Translations under genes and position numbers: made by a program | The notes under the pieces: generated by a model | Databases searched by the model: none | What the model saw: only the letters and a program-made list of their open reading frames with translations | Told to the model about the DNA's origin: nothing | Origin: Aegilops tauschii subsp. strangulata | Lineage: Eukaryota; Streptophyta; Magnoliopsida; Poales; Poaceae | DNA: 64,000 bases | NCBI RefSeq assembly: GCF_002575655.3 | Contig: NC_053039.3 | Span: 215,283,622 to 215,347,621 of the forward strand | Direction of reading: 5' to 3' | Shown: positions 34,408 to 44,940 of the stretch, piece after piece | How the letters are laid out: each line of letters begins with the position of its first letter | Position numbering within the stretch: the first letter of the stretch is position 1

Positions 34408-34529
34408 TACTCCCTCTCTGTCTGGCGGGAAATATTTGTTATAAGAATGGATAAATTGGATGTATCTATAACTAAAATAAGTCTAGATACATCCATTTCT
34501 AGGACAAGTTTTTCCGGACGAAGGGAGTA
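34408..34529. mobile_element. Stowaway MITE (118 bp plus TA duplications)
   Basis: Inverted ends CTCCCTC..GAGGG-type, here CTCCCTCTCTG and CGGACGAAGGGAG, are flanked by TA at 34408-34409 and 34528-34529. The interior pairs AAATATTTGT with ACAAGTTTTT. These are the marks of a Tc1/Mariner-type miniature element. Confidence 0.85.
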
Positions 34530-35126
34530 TTAATTATACCAAGAGAGCCGGATTAGCACCACTTAGTTCATGTAAATGTAATGAAATCCATGTTTATATG
34601 AAGATCCGGATTTTTTATACGAAATCCTTCATGCTTATATGAAAACAGTCCGTGTTTGCACGAATTTCATCTGGTTGGTTAGAGTTGTGAAAATGTATGC
34701 CGCTAGCGTTTGATGTCGTCCTCCGCGGAAGGAAGCGGGAGGAAATTTGTCGGCTGCCGTTGGAGATGCTCTTATGCTGGAAATAATAGAGTCACATCCA
34801 ATCCATTTGAGTTAATTGCGTGTATGATTCTCCCACTATAAAAAGGTAATTGCATGTACAGTGTACACGTGACTTGCAGGGTGGCTACAACTTCGCACAG
34901 AAAGTTAAAAAGAAACAAGTCTATCCTTAATCTTGTATTCTAAGTACTCTGTGGGTTCCAATGTCAGTACAGTAGCAAAAGAAGTATATATTAAATAAGT
35001 AATATATAATATAATAATCTAAAGTTAAAGACATAATTCGAACTCAGGTCATCGCGATGCGAGCATCCGACGCTAACCAGTCCAGCACATTTTTGTTGTA
35101 GACCATGCTGGTGATATATCTTCATG
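34530..35126. other. Intergenic, nothing recognised
   Basis: AT-rich DNA without a supported gene or repeat. A phrase resembling a tRNA B box near 35039 was considered and not accepted. Confidence 0.4.
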
Positions 35127-35459
35127 TCTACTCTTGTACTCCATCCGTTCCTAAATATTTGTCTTTTTCAGATTTCAAATGGACTACCACATACGGATGT
35201 GTATGTAGACATATTTTAGAGTGTAGATTCACTCATTTTGCTCCGTATGTAGTCACTTGTTGAAATCTCTAAAGAGATAAATATTTAGGAACGGAGGGAG
35301 TAGAAAAAGGAGTTGGTGATGATGGTGTGCGTGCCATCCTGCAATATAGGCCCTCGGCTTTATATCTAACGGATAGGAAGGAAACTGTGGCAATTTTGCA
35401 AAAAGATACCCACACCCGTCTCCACGTTTGCAAATAATGCCTTCCCTCGTTCATCCTTT
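35127..35459 (+). mobile_element. Truncated Helitron carrying a Stowaway
   Basis: The family 5' start (TCTACTCTTGTA, 35127-35138) is separated from its continuation (GAAAAAGGAGTTGGTGATG, from 35303) by a Stowaway with TA on both sides. The copy ends near 35459, where a second Helitron begins; the usual hairpin and CTAG are missing. Confidence 0.6.
35137..35302. mobile_element. Stowaway MITE inside a Helitron (162 bp plus TA duplications)
   Basis: Ends CTCCATCCGTTCC and GGAACGGAGGGAG are inverted repeats flanked by TA. The inner sequence is partly self-complementary (CATACGGATGTGTATG..CGTATGTAGT), as expected for a hairpin-forming MITE. Confidence 0.85.
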
Positions 35460-36042
35460 TCTCTACTCTTACTAGAAATGTGCCCGTGCGTTGCAACGGA
35501 TCCAAAATAGAATAATACATGTTCACAAACTTGAAAGAAAAACACTCTAGTTTGGTGTATATATCACTAAAAATATACTCGTATTAGGTTTCACTCAAAA
35601 TATATTCCTTGTGGCTATTTTGATGAGATGGGGGAGGGATGTGGTTGGTTTCAAGATACTAAGGGGTTTCTGCAAATTGGAGCAGAGAAGTGGGGTCTTG
35701 TTGCAAAAATGCCACGACTTACATCATAGTCGTTAGATGCAGATCTGATGGTCAGAAATGACGGATGGCAGACACACCATCATCACCAACTGAGTCTTTT
35801 ATAGGAGTAGAGATAAAAAGCAGAGTTGGTGATGACGGTGTGCCTGCCATCCTGCAATATAGGCCGTTCGATTTATATCTGACGGATAGGAAGGAAACTA
35901 TGGAAATTTTCCAAAAAGATACCCACACCCCTCTCCACATTTGCAAATAAGGCCTTCCCTCGTTCATCCTTTTCTCTCACAAGATAAACTACTCATATAA
36001 ATGCATCTTGATGTTCCGTGCAACGCATGGGCATCTTGCTAG
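35460..36042 (+). mobile_element. Helitron interrupted by another Helitron of the same family
   Basis: The 5' end TCTCTACTCTTA (35460-35471) resumes at 35814 (TAAAAAGCAGAGTTGG) after the inner copy. The 3' end has the hairpin CCGTGCAACGCATGG and CTAG (36039-36042), followed by T. Host sequence resumes without loss at an A/T dinucleotide, the Helitron target. Confidence 0.65.
35472..35813 (-). mobile_element. Helitron (342 bp) nested head-to-head in another copy
   Basis: On the minus strand it starts TC (at 35813), ends CTAG (35475-35472), and has CCGTTGCAACGCACGGG near its 3' end. It is flanked by A and T, matching the Helitron rule of insertion between A and T without duplication. Confidence 0.7.
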
Positions 36043-36112
36043 TCTCTCACAAGATAAACTACTCATACAAATGCATCTTGATGTTCCGTGCAACGCACGG
36101 GCATCTAGCTAG
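36043..36112 (+). repeat. Tandem copy of a Helitron 3' end (70 bp)
   Basis: 36043-36112 repeats 35973-36042 nearly exactly, including the hairpin (here the perfect CCGTGC/GCACGG form) and CTAG. Only the 3' end is duplicated. Confidence 0.8.
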
Positions 36113-36329
36113 TTTCTTTTAAAATAGTTACTGCGATAATTGGGTTGAAGTGATATATTTTATGTCTACCCCGAATGATTTCAGATTCACTAGTAGTAAC
36201 AAAGAAAAGGTTGTCTTGTTAATTAACAGAAAACAGGGTGAAAACTATCACATGAGGCCGGTAAAAACAAGGCACACTGGGTTCAGCGTCATCGTCACTA
36301 CAGCTGTGCACGCGCGAGAAGTCTACATA

Positions 36330-36720
36330 TCGAGGGGGCTACGGAGAAAAAGACGTATCGAGTGTGTCTGAGCGAGGCACAGAGACACAATGTTTGAGAG
36401 AGAAACCTAATGACAGATTAAGATCAGATCGAGTTGTCACCCTTCTGCTGTCATTGTTGGGGTTGAGGGGGTGGGGAGGGGGAGGGAGAGAAAGACGTAT
36501 CGAGAGTGTGCGCGATAGGAATAGAGGCACAACTAGTGAGTGTGTGTGTGTGTGTTTTAAAGAGGAGTAGATAGATTACTATTAAGATCGAGGTGCCACC
36601 CTACTCCTTCGGTGTCGGGTAGTGTGTGTGTGTGTGTTTGAGAGAGAAGCCAGTCGATATATTAGTATCAAGATAGAGGTGTCACCCTACTCCTTCGGTG
36701 TCGGGAAGTGTGTGTGTGGG
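36330..36720. repeat. Imperfect tandem repeats with GT microsatellites
   Basis: A degenerate unit recurs: GAGAGAAxCC..ATTAAGATCxAGxTGxCACCCTxCT. The best copies are near 36580-36640 and 36662-36720, each ending in CCTTCGGTGTCGGG and a (GT)n run. An earlier copy lies near 36400-36450. No coding role is apparent. Confidence 0.7.
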
Positions 36721-36748
36721 TGGGAGGGGGGGCAGTGACACTTACATA

Positions 36749-36991
36749 TCTCTACTTTTATAAAAAAAACAGAGTTAGTGATGGTGGTGTTCATGCCATC
36801 CTGCAATATAGGCCAGCCGATTTATATCTGACGGATAGGAAGGGAACTATGGCAATTTTGAGAAAAGATACCCACACCGCTCTCCACATTTGCAAATAAG
36901 GCATTCCCTCGTTCATCGTTTTCTCCCACAAGATAAACTACTCACACAAATGCATCTTGATGTTCCGTGCAACGCATGGGCATCTTGCTAG
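36749..36991 (+). mobile_element. Helitron (243 bp), apparently complete
   Basis: It starts TCTCTAC after A and ends CTAG before T, with a hairpin (CCGTGCAACGCATGG) about ten bases before the end. It is too short to encode a Rep/helicase, so it is non-autonomous. Confidence 0.8.
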
Positions 36992-37142
36992 TAGGGAGAA
37001 GGAGTTTGTGTGACACACATATATATATATATGAAGGGATAGGTAGATAGCATGTGTGCGAGGCATACTTAAAGCATCATGGAGATAAACAAACGGTGTG
37101 CATGCAAGTGCCGGAAAAAATGAAGCGAGAAACAATGTCTAC

Positions 37143-37143
<1 letters not shown>

Positions 37144-37179
<36 letters not shown>
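37144..37179. repeat. Compound microsatellite (GT)n(GA)n
   Basis: GT repeats pass directly into GA repeats. A short (AT)n run is at about 37018-37032. Confidence 0.9.
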
Positions 37180-38430
37180 CGAAATCTCAAAACAAAAGGT
37201 GCTCTGCTGGAATCCCATTGTATGTATTCATATGGTTCCGGAACTCGAGTTAACCTTAGGCATATGTGTAAGTGACATAATTATCCTTTGAGACATTAGT
37301 GGCTGTGGGTGGGCGGAATTAAAGGGGTGGGCGTGTTCGACAGAGAGAGCGTGCGTGTTTCTGTGTGAGAGACTTGTAGGACGGGGTAGAAAGACGAATT
37401 CTAACCTTGATGGAGGGAGAGAAATACACGAAGTGCGCATGTGTGATTCCGATGCCCATGGGGAAATGAGATATGTATGCATGTGAGAGAGATTGCACAA
37501 TTCATTCACGTATCACTATCTAGCGATCGTGGACGTGCATCGCTTGAACATAAATCAATATCTACTTCGTATCGTGGCCAAAGGTACAATATCGATTCAA
37601 CGCTATAAAGATTGGACACTCACATATCACATTTTTTTCTATCTAAATAAACCTTTTCAATTGTGCATGCCAAAGTTACAGTGATGTTTCTTCAAACAAC
37701 CAATGTAGCTATCATGTACATGCACCATTGTTACTCTTGCATTCAAATTCATTAGTCTTGGATGATTTAAGGTTCTATTATGAAGTAATATATGTAATAT
37801 TCATATATGAATTCAATGGGTACGCAATTTATGAAATGGAGGCTATGTAATCATATGAGGTAACACTTTTAAGTTGTGGACTACAATATCCATTTCTTTT
37901 GTGGGACTACAATATCCATTTCTTTTTGTGCGCCTCTACACTAACACGTCAATGCATTATGTTTAAAGTAAATAACCAATGACACTAAATTATCTATTTA
38001 CAAGAGAAATACATAGGCTGAGCGTTTGATCCCTTTTTTGTGAACACGCCTCTACACCCGTACGATTGGTCGCGCCCGTGTGAACATCCAAGTTATTGGC
38101 GCATCATCCCGAGTTATTGTCTTTTTTCTGGGGTGGACTTCACACCAGTTATTAACTGCTGACGCGTGCCCTGTGTACACAGTCTCGCATGACCTTCCCT
38201 CTAGCACGGTCCAAAATTAGTTGAAACTGGATACGAACGATCCCGCGGGCGGCAAAATCTCCCGCCGCCTTCTAAAATTTCTGCCACCTAGTCTTTAGCA
38301 TGCGAAATTCCCCTTTTGTCCTTGGTGCACGGAGAACTACAGTTACAATACCGCCCTCATCTACATAATAGGTCGGGGCTGCTTTGGTAACTTCTGGTTC
38401 CCCCCACCACACGGCACCCCCATTTCCTCT
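37180..38430. other. Intergenic, nothing recognised
   Basis: AT-rich, with a small repeated phrase GGACTACAATATCCATTTCTTTTG near 37880-37925. No coding frame or mobile-element boundary can be supported. Confidence 0.4.
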
Positions 38431-38439
38431 CCCCTCCCG

Positions 38440-39420
38440 CAAAAATGACTAACTCCACAGCAACAGAGCATCTTACATCACGCCGTCCGTACTTCATCGG
38501 CCTTTCTACCCCTCCCCTCTTGTAACCCTAGACCGCTCATCCACCGGCGTACCAGAGCCCATTCACTACCAGCGGCGTCCACCTCGCTGGATCTGCTTCT
38601 ACAGCCGCATCTACCCCTCCCACCTCCACTAGAAACAAGTAGACTGCTCATCCACCACTGTACCACAACCCATTTAGTGTCGGCCTTGCCACGGCGCCGG
38701 ATCTGCTTCGCCGGTACTCTCGTCAACCGCAGTGCATCTGCAGCGGCTCATTCATACCCCCCGGAGCTGCCCCACCGATGCCCCCGTCGACGGCCTCTGA
38801 TCCTCTTCGCCGACACCTTCCTCAACCCTACCGAAGCCGCTTCACCGACACCATCGTCAACCCTACCGGAGTAGCTTCGCCTATACCATTCTCAACCCTA
38901 TCGTGGCCGCTTTGCCAACTCACAAGTCCACGGACATAGATCCGTTTCGTCGCACCCTCGTCCAACCTACCGGAGTAGCTTCTGACGCCCCGTCCATGGC
39001 CGCAGATCCGCATCATCGGCACCATCCTTAACCCAACCACCGGAGCAGCTTCACCGACGCCCTCGTCCATGGCAATAGATTCGCTTCGCCCACACCGTAG
39101 TCCACCCTACCGGAGCCGCTCCACAAACACCCTACTCGACGGTTCTAGATCTCCTTACCGGACCCCGACAGCCAGCGCAGCATCATCACCCTTGACGTTT
39201 CTAACCTGATTCCCACTGTCTGGCAAGATGCCAAGCACCCGCCACGGCCTAGGTACTTCACCTTTAAACCCGTCCAGTATCACCTGCCCGATGTACTTCA
39301 AATATACTAACATGTCGCTGTTACCTGTTATGCAGCTGGCAAAAACTACAAGGACGGTGTTTCTTCTGGATCTAACAGCTTGGCCAACCAAGATCCTGGA
39401 CTGAGGCATTGCTATGATCT
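38440..39420 (+). other. GC-rich 5' portion of a possible transcribed region, with roughly 35-bp repeats
   Basis: The DNA becomes coding-like in composition, but no long frame persists. A degenerate unit of about 35 bp, with the core CAACCCTACCGGAGxxGCTTC, recurs between about 38800 and 39120. An exon-like block at about 39336-39420 lies between a possible acceptor (TGTTATGCAG) and donor (GTAAGTG). It may be the beginning of the decayed gene that contains the duplicated exons downstream. Confidence 0.3.
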
Positions 39421-39568
39421 TGTAAGTGCGTCTCTCTCTCTTGTATTGTTGTGTGCCTGCCAGCGTGCTTTGCTAGGATTTTCGACCAGTAATCCCTTTG
39501 TGTAGACAATGATTTCTACTACTGGCTGCTAAATTAGATATGTAGATGTCATACATGATACTACCTCG

Positions 39569-39727
39569 TACCTCCGTTCCTAAATATAAGTCTTTCTAGA
39601 GATTCCACTATAGGCTACATACGGAGAAAAATGAGTGAATCTACACTCGAAAATGCATCTATATACATATGTATGTGGTCCATACTGGAATCTCTACAAA
39701 GGCATATATTTAGGAACAGAGATGGTA
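39569..39727. mobile_element. Stowaway MITE (155 bp plus TA duplications)
   Basis: Ends CCTCCGTTCCTAAATATAAG and CATATATTTAGGAACAGAGATGG are inverted and flanked by TA. It interrupts the first copy of the duplicated exon region. Confidence 0.8.
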
Positions 39728-39744
39728 CATTACACAAAATCGTA

Positions 39745-40060
39745 GGTGACATGTAGGAATTCCAGTGCACTACATTAGGCTCCCTTAGAGTGCCTGCTAG
39801 TCCAGCACACAGAGTCATGGCTAGTTTATGCTACGCACACAATCGTTAATTGGTGGTTTAAATATGCCCAAGGGATATGCAATGTATTATCATGTAGAGA
39901 TGTCTGAAATTAGCCGTGTCAACTTGCAGATAGGGTTACACAATGAAAAAGTACAAGATGTATGTGGCAATTCATGGAACATCGCAAAAAAAAGGAGAGG
40001 CAGCAGTGAGCCTATACAGTGTGCTATGGTAGGTCACTCCTCCATTGCAATCATCGTGAC
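39745..40060 (+). pseudogene. Duplicated exon region, copy 1
   Basis: It resembles 41910-42300: the phrase TAGGTGACAT, then TTAGGCTCCCTTAGAGTGCCTG, GGCTAGTTTATGCTACGCACACA, and an exon flanked by ACTTGCAG and GTAGGTCACT (about 39929-40027). The exon shares AAGTACAAGATGT and AGxAGxAGxAGCxxTGAGCCT with copy 2. In this copy a run of A and base changes disturb the frame, so it is probably non-functional. Confidence 0.45.
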
Positions 40061-40514
40061 ATGTTATTTGTATGTCAGTTCTATTGGCCAAGTTTCTTAG
40101 GGACAGTTCTTACGAGTTATCCTAAGAAAATAAGCACATGTGAATATAAGCTCCAGGTAATAAGCCAACCAATTCTTTTCATTGCCTTCCTTTTCAGCTT
40201 ATCTTTGGTATGATCAGTGAAAAGTCTAGATTGCATTATATTTTGTCATTTTTCTGCCCATATGAAAATTAATTTGACTTGCAAACATCACAAATTAAAC
40301 CCACTGCAGTAATTAATATGATAGGAAAACAGACCATCACTATTTGTTCAAAATGCAAATACAAAGATACCATCTACTTGGCACAATCTACTTTGGTCAA
40401 TGTCTTCCAGAGATCCCATTGCCTAATTTAAACGAAGAACGCATGACCTCACATTTAAATGAAGAACAATTATTTATTGAAATTCGATGGTCCAAGTGGC
40501 TGGTTATTATCATA

Positions 40515-40925
40515 TAGCACCACCACCAGAAAGCATCATACAGCAGCAGCAACAGCTCATAGCAACTCATCATACAACAGCAGCAGCAGCAGTGTGCAAT
40601 TCATCATATACCAGCAACAGCTCATAGCAATTCATCATATAGCAGCAGGAGCAGCTCATAGCAATGCATCATATAGCAGCACCAGAAGCAGCTCATAGCA
40701 ATTCATCATATAGCAGCAGCAGGAGCAGCTTATAGCAACTCATCATATAGCAGCAGCAACTCATAGAAATTCATCATATAGCAGCAGCAGCTCATAGCAA
40801 TTCATCATATAGCAGCAGCAGCTCATAGCAATTCATCATATAGCAGCAGCGGGAGCAGCTCATAGCAATGCATCATATAGCAGCAGCAGAAGCAGCTCAT
40901 AGCAATTCATCGTATAGTGGATCAG
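40515..40925. repeat. Minisatellite with embedded AGC trinucleotides
   Basis: About ten units of roughly 35-45 bases share CTCATAGCAATTCATCATATAG followed by a variable (AGC)n run with interruptions (AGG, AGA, ACC). Unit length varies mainly through the AGC run. The open frames across it are only Ser/His/Asn repeats. Confidence 0.9.
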
Positions 40926-40959
40926 AATGAAAATTTGGCAAAAAATCAGAGGAGATCCT

Positions 40960-41560
40960 CACCTTGTTGGATGAGCTAATCCTTCAACAGCACCTCTAGG
41001 CCACGGCCTGGGAGGAGGGGAGGGGGAATAAGGTGCCTTCTGCCGCAGTGTGGCATCAGCCATAGTTGTGCGGTGCCCGCCGGAGTAGTGCGTTGGACGG
41101 ACCACAGTGGAGCAGCTGCTGGAGACCATGAGAATGAGGGGCGGCGCCAGAGGGAGGAGCAGCCGGGGAGATTTGGCCCTACCCGCCGACCATGTAGCCT
41201 AGCTGGACAGAGCATCGTCGAGGACCAGGCCAGATGGGACCAGTGGCGATTGCTCGCTGGAGGAACCCTAGCGCTGCAGGCAGGAGATCGAGGTAGAGGG
41301 AAAGGGGAGAGGAGATGCAAGCGGGCAGGGCAATTGCATTTTGAGTGTAATATAGGCAGACAACAGAGTCATTTCACTATTCCCCTTCCCTTCAATTTTT
41401 AGTGAGCTTCTACCCGAAACACCCCCTCCAAAGCGAAATAAGTTAAGCCCAAGCCCATAACTCAAAAATGACTTTTTTACATCTTTTACGGATTATTTTG
41501 ACAATAAGCTCTAAAAAGGCAGAATAGAACTGGCCCTTAACCTGCAATTCAATTGTGCGC
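40960..41560. other. GC-rich unassigned DNA between the duplicated exon copies
   Basis: Open frames of about 110 residues exist on both strands (40976-41320 minus, 41073-41402 plus), but neither resembles a protein. The stretch and the minisatellite together separate the two copies of the duplicated exons. Confidence 0.35.
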
Positions 41561-41909
41561 GCAATGATGAATCACTCCTGCCTGCTATAGTGTACATTTA
41601 GGCATCGTCATACTTGGCATAACCTAATACATGTGCATTCCATTGTAGAATCTGGAATATGCAATGTTTATGTTAGTTCATACGTTGCACATGATGTTTA
41701 AATGCCCCTTAAATCTGGTAAGTCAAGTGATGGTCTTTAAGCCTCCTTCTTTGCTTCTTTTCTTGATACATCTGTTCAGTTGCTTGTTTGCATCAGCCAG
41801 CCATACCAAAACTGTTTGCTTTGATTACTTGTTGTTCTTGACCTAACACTCTAACAGAGCTTGTCAATGATTTAAACACTAAAGGCTGCTGTGGTGGGGG
41901 CTTGTCTAA

Positions 41910-42300
41910 CTCATAGGTGACATAAAGGTTTGGCTGTACACTAAAGTAGGCTCTCCAAGAGTACCTGGAGATCCAGTTCAAAGGTATGCCTAGTTTTTAC
42001 ATAGTGCACACATAGTAAATGCTCATTTTATTGTGTGCAAGTGCAAGAGATGTGGCATGTTTCATTATGTGGTGTTGTTTTGTTATAATCTCATCCTTTT
42101 GTGTTGTTCCCATACTGGAAAGTATGCATATTTATCTTCCAAGGAGACGAGTAACTAGTTTGTCTCACCTTGCAGACGGGGTGCAATGAAGATACGATTG
42201 AGGATTTCCAAGTACAAGATGTTAGGAAGAAGCCTTGCAAGAGAAGTAGGAGCAGCGCTGAGCCTGTTCAACCAGTTAAGGTAAGTCACTGTATCCAACT
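41910..42300 (+). other. Duplicated exon region, copy 2, with intact exon 42176-42280
   Basis: An exon of 105 nt (42176-42280) lies between CACCTTGCAG and GTAAGTCACT and is open in one phase, with a basic stretch (RKKPCKRSRSS). An upstream exon-like block ends near 41991 (TTCAAAG/GTATGCC). A further acceptor (CATTTCAG) opens an 88-nt block at 42921-43008 in the same phase. The copies at 39745-40060 and here are ancient duplicates; this one keeps better splice sites. Confidence 0.4.
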
Positions 42301-43009
42301 CAACAGTTCAATTCCTTGTTTGTTTCAGGCATAGTTAATTTGCTCTTTTCAATTGCTTTATTTTTCATCGGTTAATGAGATTCCCAAACAATGATGCCTG
42401 ATGTTGGGTACTTGTATAACTACTAGTTGACATAATTAAAGGCCTTACCATTTAATTACTCTGGCGAAGTGTGCCTGAAGCTTTGAAGTCTATTAACCAA
42501 CTATTACTGCATGAGGCTCACAATCTACTTTATTCTAGGCTAATGATTGCATAGCTTTGCTTGCTGTAGTAGGTTTGTATGAATCCCTCTGCTGTTCATT
42601 ATGCTCCCTAAGAGTTTAATTGTGCTACAGAATGGCCAACTGCTTGCTTACTTATACGCAACATGCTATCTAAATCTGTAACTTGTCTGTGTTTTGGATT
42701 TGGCCCCAACATCATGCTCCTCTGGTGAGCTAAGAGAGATTTATGTATGCAGGCTACACAGACTACCATTTTTATAATTTTTAAAATACTGCTTATGCTT
42801 CATGGCGTGTAACATTATTGTTAGTCCTGTTTTGCCATGTACAAAATAGTCTGTCTTGCTCGCTTCACTGTTGTAACTATATTTTTGCCCTAGTCATGTG
42901 TACTTACAGAAACATTTCAGGATGAAGTGACATCAACACAAAGATCTGCGAGTAGTGCGGCATGGCCATTACCGAATGATTACGGATTGGAATTGGAATG
43001 TGCTGATGT

Positions 43010-43072
43010 GATAGAAAACGTGACCTACTGTGACAAACACGTATCATCACGGAAGTGTATTTTTTTGTAGTG
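43010..43072 (-). mobile_element. CACTA transposon terminal fragment
   Basis: On the minus strand it starts CACTACAAAAAAATACAC and continues with the GTGATGATACGTG and GTCACAGTAGGTCACG phrases common at CACTA-element ends in Triticeae. Only one end, about 63 bp, is present; no transposase or second end is nearby. Confidence 0.6.
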
Positions 43073-43075
43073 CAG

Positions 43076-43765
43076 ATCACAGAGTCTGAGGTGAGGCGCC
43101 TGACACAAGAGCTCAAGGCCAAGTATGCGGAGCTCAGGGCCAAGAGCATGGAGCTCCGTGACCTAAAGAAGGAGAGGAGTGTCATGCTCCTCCTTTATGT
43201 GCGGGAGTTCACGGAGCTTCAAAAGCGGCAGGCGCCTACCACAAAGATGCTCGAGGCTTCGACGGCATTGCTGCAGAAAGCGGGAGATACGATAGGCAGT
43301 TAGGCAAGCCAGCTGGAGCGCGAGTAGGCCGACCATGATGAGGTCCAGGATCGCCTCAACCACTTGGTGGACCATGTTGCCACGCATGTGTTGCGTCTGC
43401 GCGATGCCTACCGTCGTGCCAGCGCGACCATGTCGGCCATCGGGCTAAACCCGTTCGACCACCCTGTCGAATTGAATGAGCTGCGACTTCCTGACCTGGT
43501 CTCCTTCTTCACCTATATCTCCGAGGAGCTAAGCCGTCTCCGCGCGATGGTGGGGGCAGAGCTGGACAAGGAGGGGTTGCGGGCGGCCATCGCCGTTGCC
43601 AGGCGAGTCCTCTCAGGGCTTCGTCACTGGAATCCATTCGTGCCATTGGACGCTGTCTTTGACGAGCTGGCTCCCGTCAACCGGGAGCAGGCTTTACGGG
43701 CGGTGGCACCCTGCATCACCAACGTCGTGCGCCTCAAGAAGCAGAGGGGCTTCAGTGGTGTTTAG
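43076..43765 (+). pseudogene. Coiled-coil protein exon with two in-frame TAG stops
   Basis: A single frame of 230 codons follows an acceptor (TAGTGCAG). The first about 70 residues are a strong heptad coiled coil (LTQELKAKYAELRAKSMELR). The second part is helical, with a DAYRRASATMSAIGL stretch and a Leu/Arg-rich end (VLSGLRHWNPFVPLD). In-frame TAG codons at 43301-43303 and 43325-43327 interrupt it, while the flanking frame remains well preserved. I do not recognise a family with certainty; the tail recalls coiled-coil regions of plant retroelement-related proteins. It may have been the last exon of the gene whose earlier exons lie at 42176 and 42921. Confidence 0.5.
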
Positions 43766-44700
43766 GCATCCTCTGCATGGGCATGTCCATGTCTCGGCGC
43801 AACATGACCGTTGGATCAAACTCAGACGGTGCAGATCAGTCATTGTAGCACAAAGCGTGTGGGTGTGTTTGGTTGCATTCTCATCTCAATATAGTTGTTC
43901 CCTCTTCGTGCATGCTTATCTCAGCACCCCTCTTCATGCATGCTCCTAGTGTATTTGTGTTAACCTACTAGTGTGGACTCATGCACCCTTCATGCACTCT
44001 GCCAAACACCCAAAAGTGGGTCGAGAAGGGAACTTTTGCTCCCATCCCATGCACCCTTCATACACCCTGCCTAACACTGATTCGTGCTTCATATGGTTCA
44101 TGTTTCGTGGAGTACTATAGCACCATACTATCAGTGCGCTGTAGACCTAGTTCTGTTAACATTGATCTCACCGTTCATTCTCGACCGGACAGTCAAAAAA
44201 GGGGTATGTTACATTACCGTTCATACAGTTGACATGCGCACAACATCATTTGTTATCGTCATATCTTACTACACTAGCAACAAGATTATATAGTACTGAC
44301 ATATGAACCACTACACATGCCTAGTAGTAGGAGTATTGTGTAAGTTCAAGTGGTTGTCGTGTTTCGCACTCCACCATCATAAGAGTGGAAACGCTTGCTG
44401 TAATCATTTTTTTTCTTTAGAAACAGTGGAAACGCTCTACCGTGCGGATCCTCCTCAACGGTCGTCGGGAACCTCGCTACTCACTTTCACGGACGTGTGG
44501 GACAGCCAGCATCAGGGTCCACTTGCCATGCACTAAATTCCTCCCTACTGGATTACACAACTGCATGGTATACAACCCTGGTCGAGGTGCCGTAGTAATG
44601 CCCAATGAGCCGTCAAATCACAAAACCCCCACCTTTCCAGCAGTAAGTTGGACGAACGAAGCAACCATCATTTCACTCTTCTCCCTTAGCTTCCTCTCTT
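43766..44700. other. Intergenic DNA before the B3-like gene
   Basis: No credible coding frame. The final 60 bases contain a repeated phrase (TCTTCAAGAAAACCCCAAC-like) at about 44699-44762 that continues into the 5' leader of the next gene. Confidence 0.4.
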
Positions 44701-44801
44701 GAAGAAAACCCCAACTCTCTTCTCCCTCATCTTGTTTCTCATTTCTTCAAGAAAACCCCAACGCGCTTCTGCCATTGTTCTTCTCTCCCAAAGAAGGAAA
44801 G

Positions 44802-44933
44802 GTGAGCGCATCAATGGTGTTGATTCTAGCCAAGGTCCGGTCTTGCAACCCTGAGACTGATCCTATAACTCCCTCTCTGTTCTTCTTTTGTGTTTGTGAT
44901 TATGGTTTCTTTTCTTTTATTTCTATTTGACAG
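44802..44933 (+). other. Intron in the 5' leader of the B3-like gene
   Basis: The donor AAAG/GTGAGC and acceptor TATTTGACAG/TTTC bound a T-rich 132-nt intron just before the ATG at 44941. Leader introns are common in plant genes. Confidence 0.5.
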
Positions 44934-44940
44934 TTTCTTG

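Noticed and set aside
35039..35100. tRNA-like fragment (TTCGAACTC and CGCGATGCGAG phrases)
   Set aside because: No cloverleaf can be drawn; acceptor and anticodon stems are absent. At most a B-box-like coincidence.
35471..36043. Single TIR (foldback) transposon with ACTAG..CTAGT ends
   Set aside because: The inverted arms are better explained by two head-to-head Helitrons: each has a TC start, a hairpin and CTAG end, and the outer copy's sequence resumes at an A/T junction.
40459..40698. Ser/His-rich open frame in the minisatellite
   Set aside because: Pure translation of the repeat; broken in later units.
40976..41402. Overlapping about 110-codon frames on both strands
   Set aside because: Neither resembles a protein, neither has a convincing start context, and the GC-rich composition explains the lack of stops.
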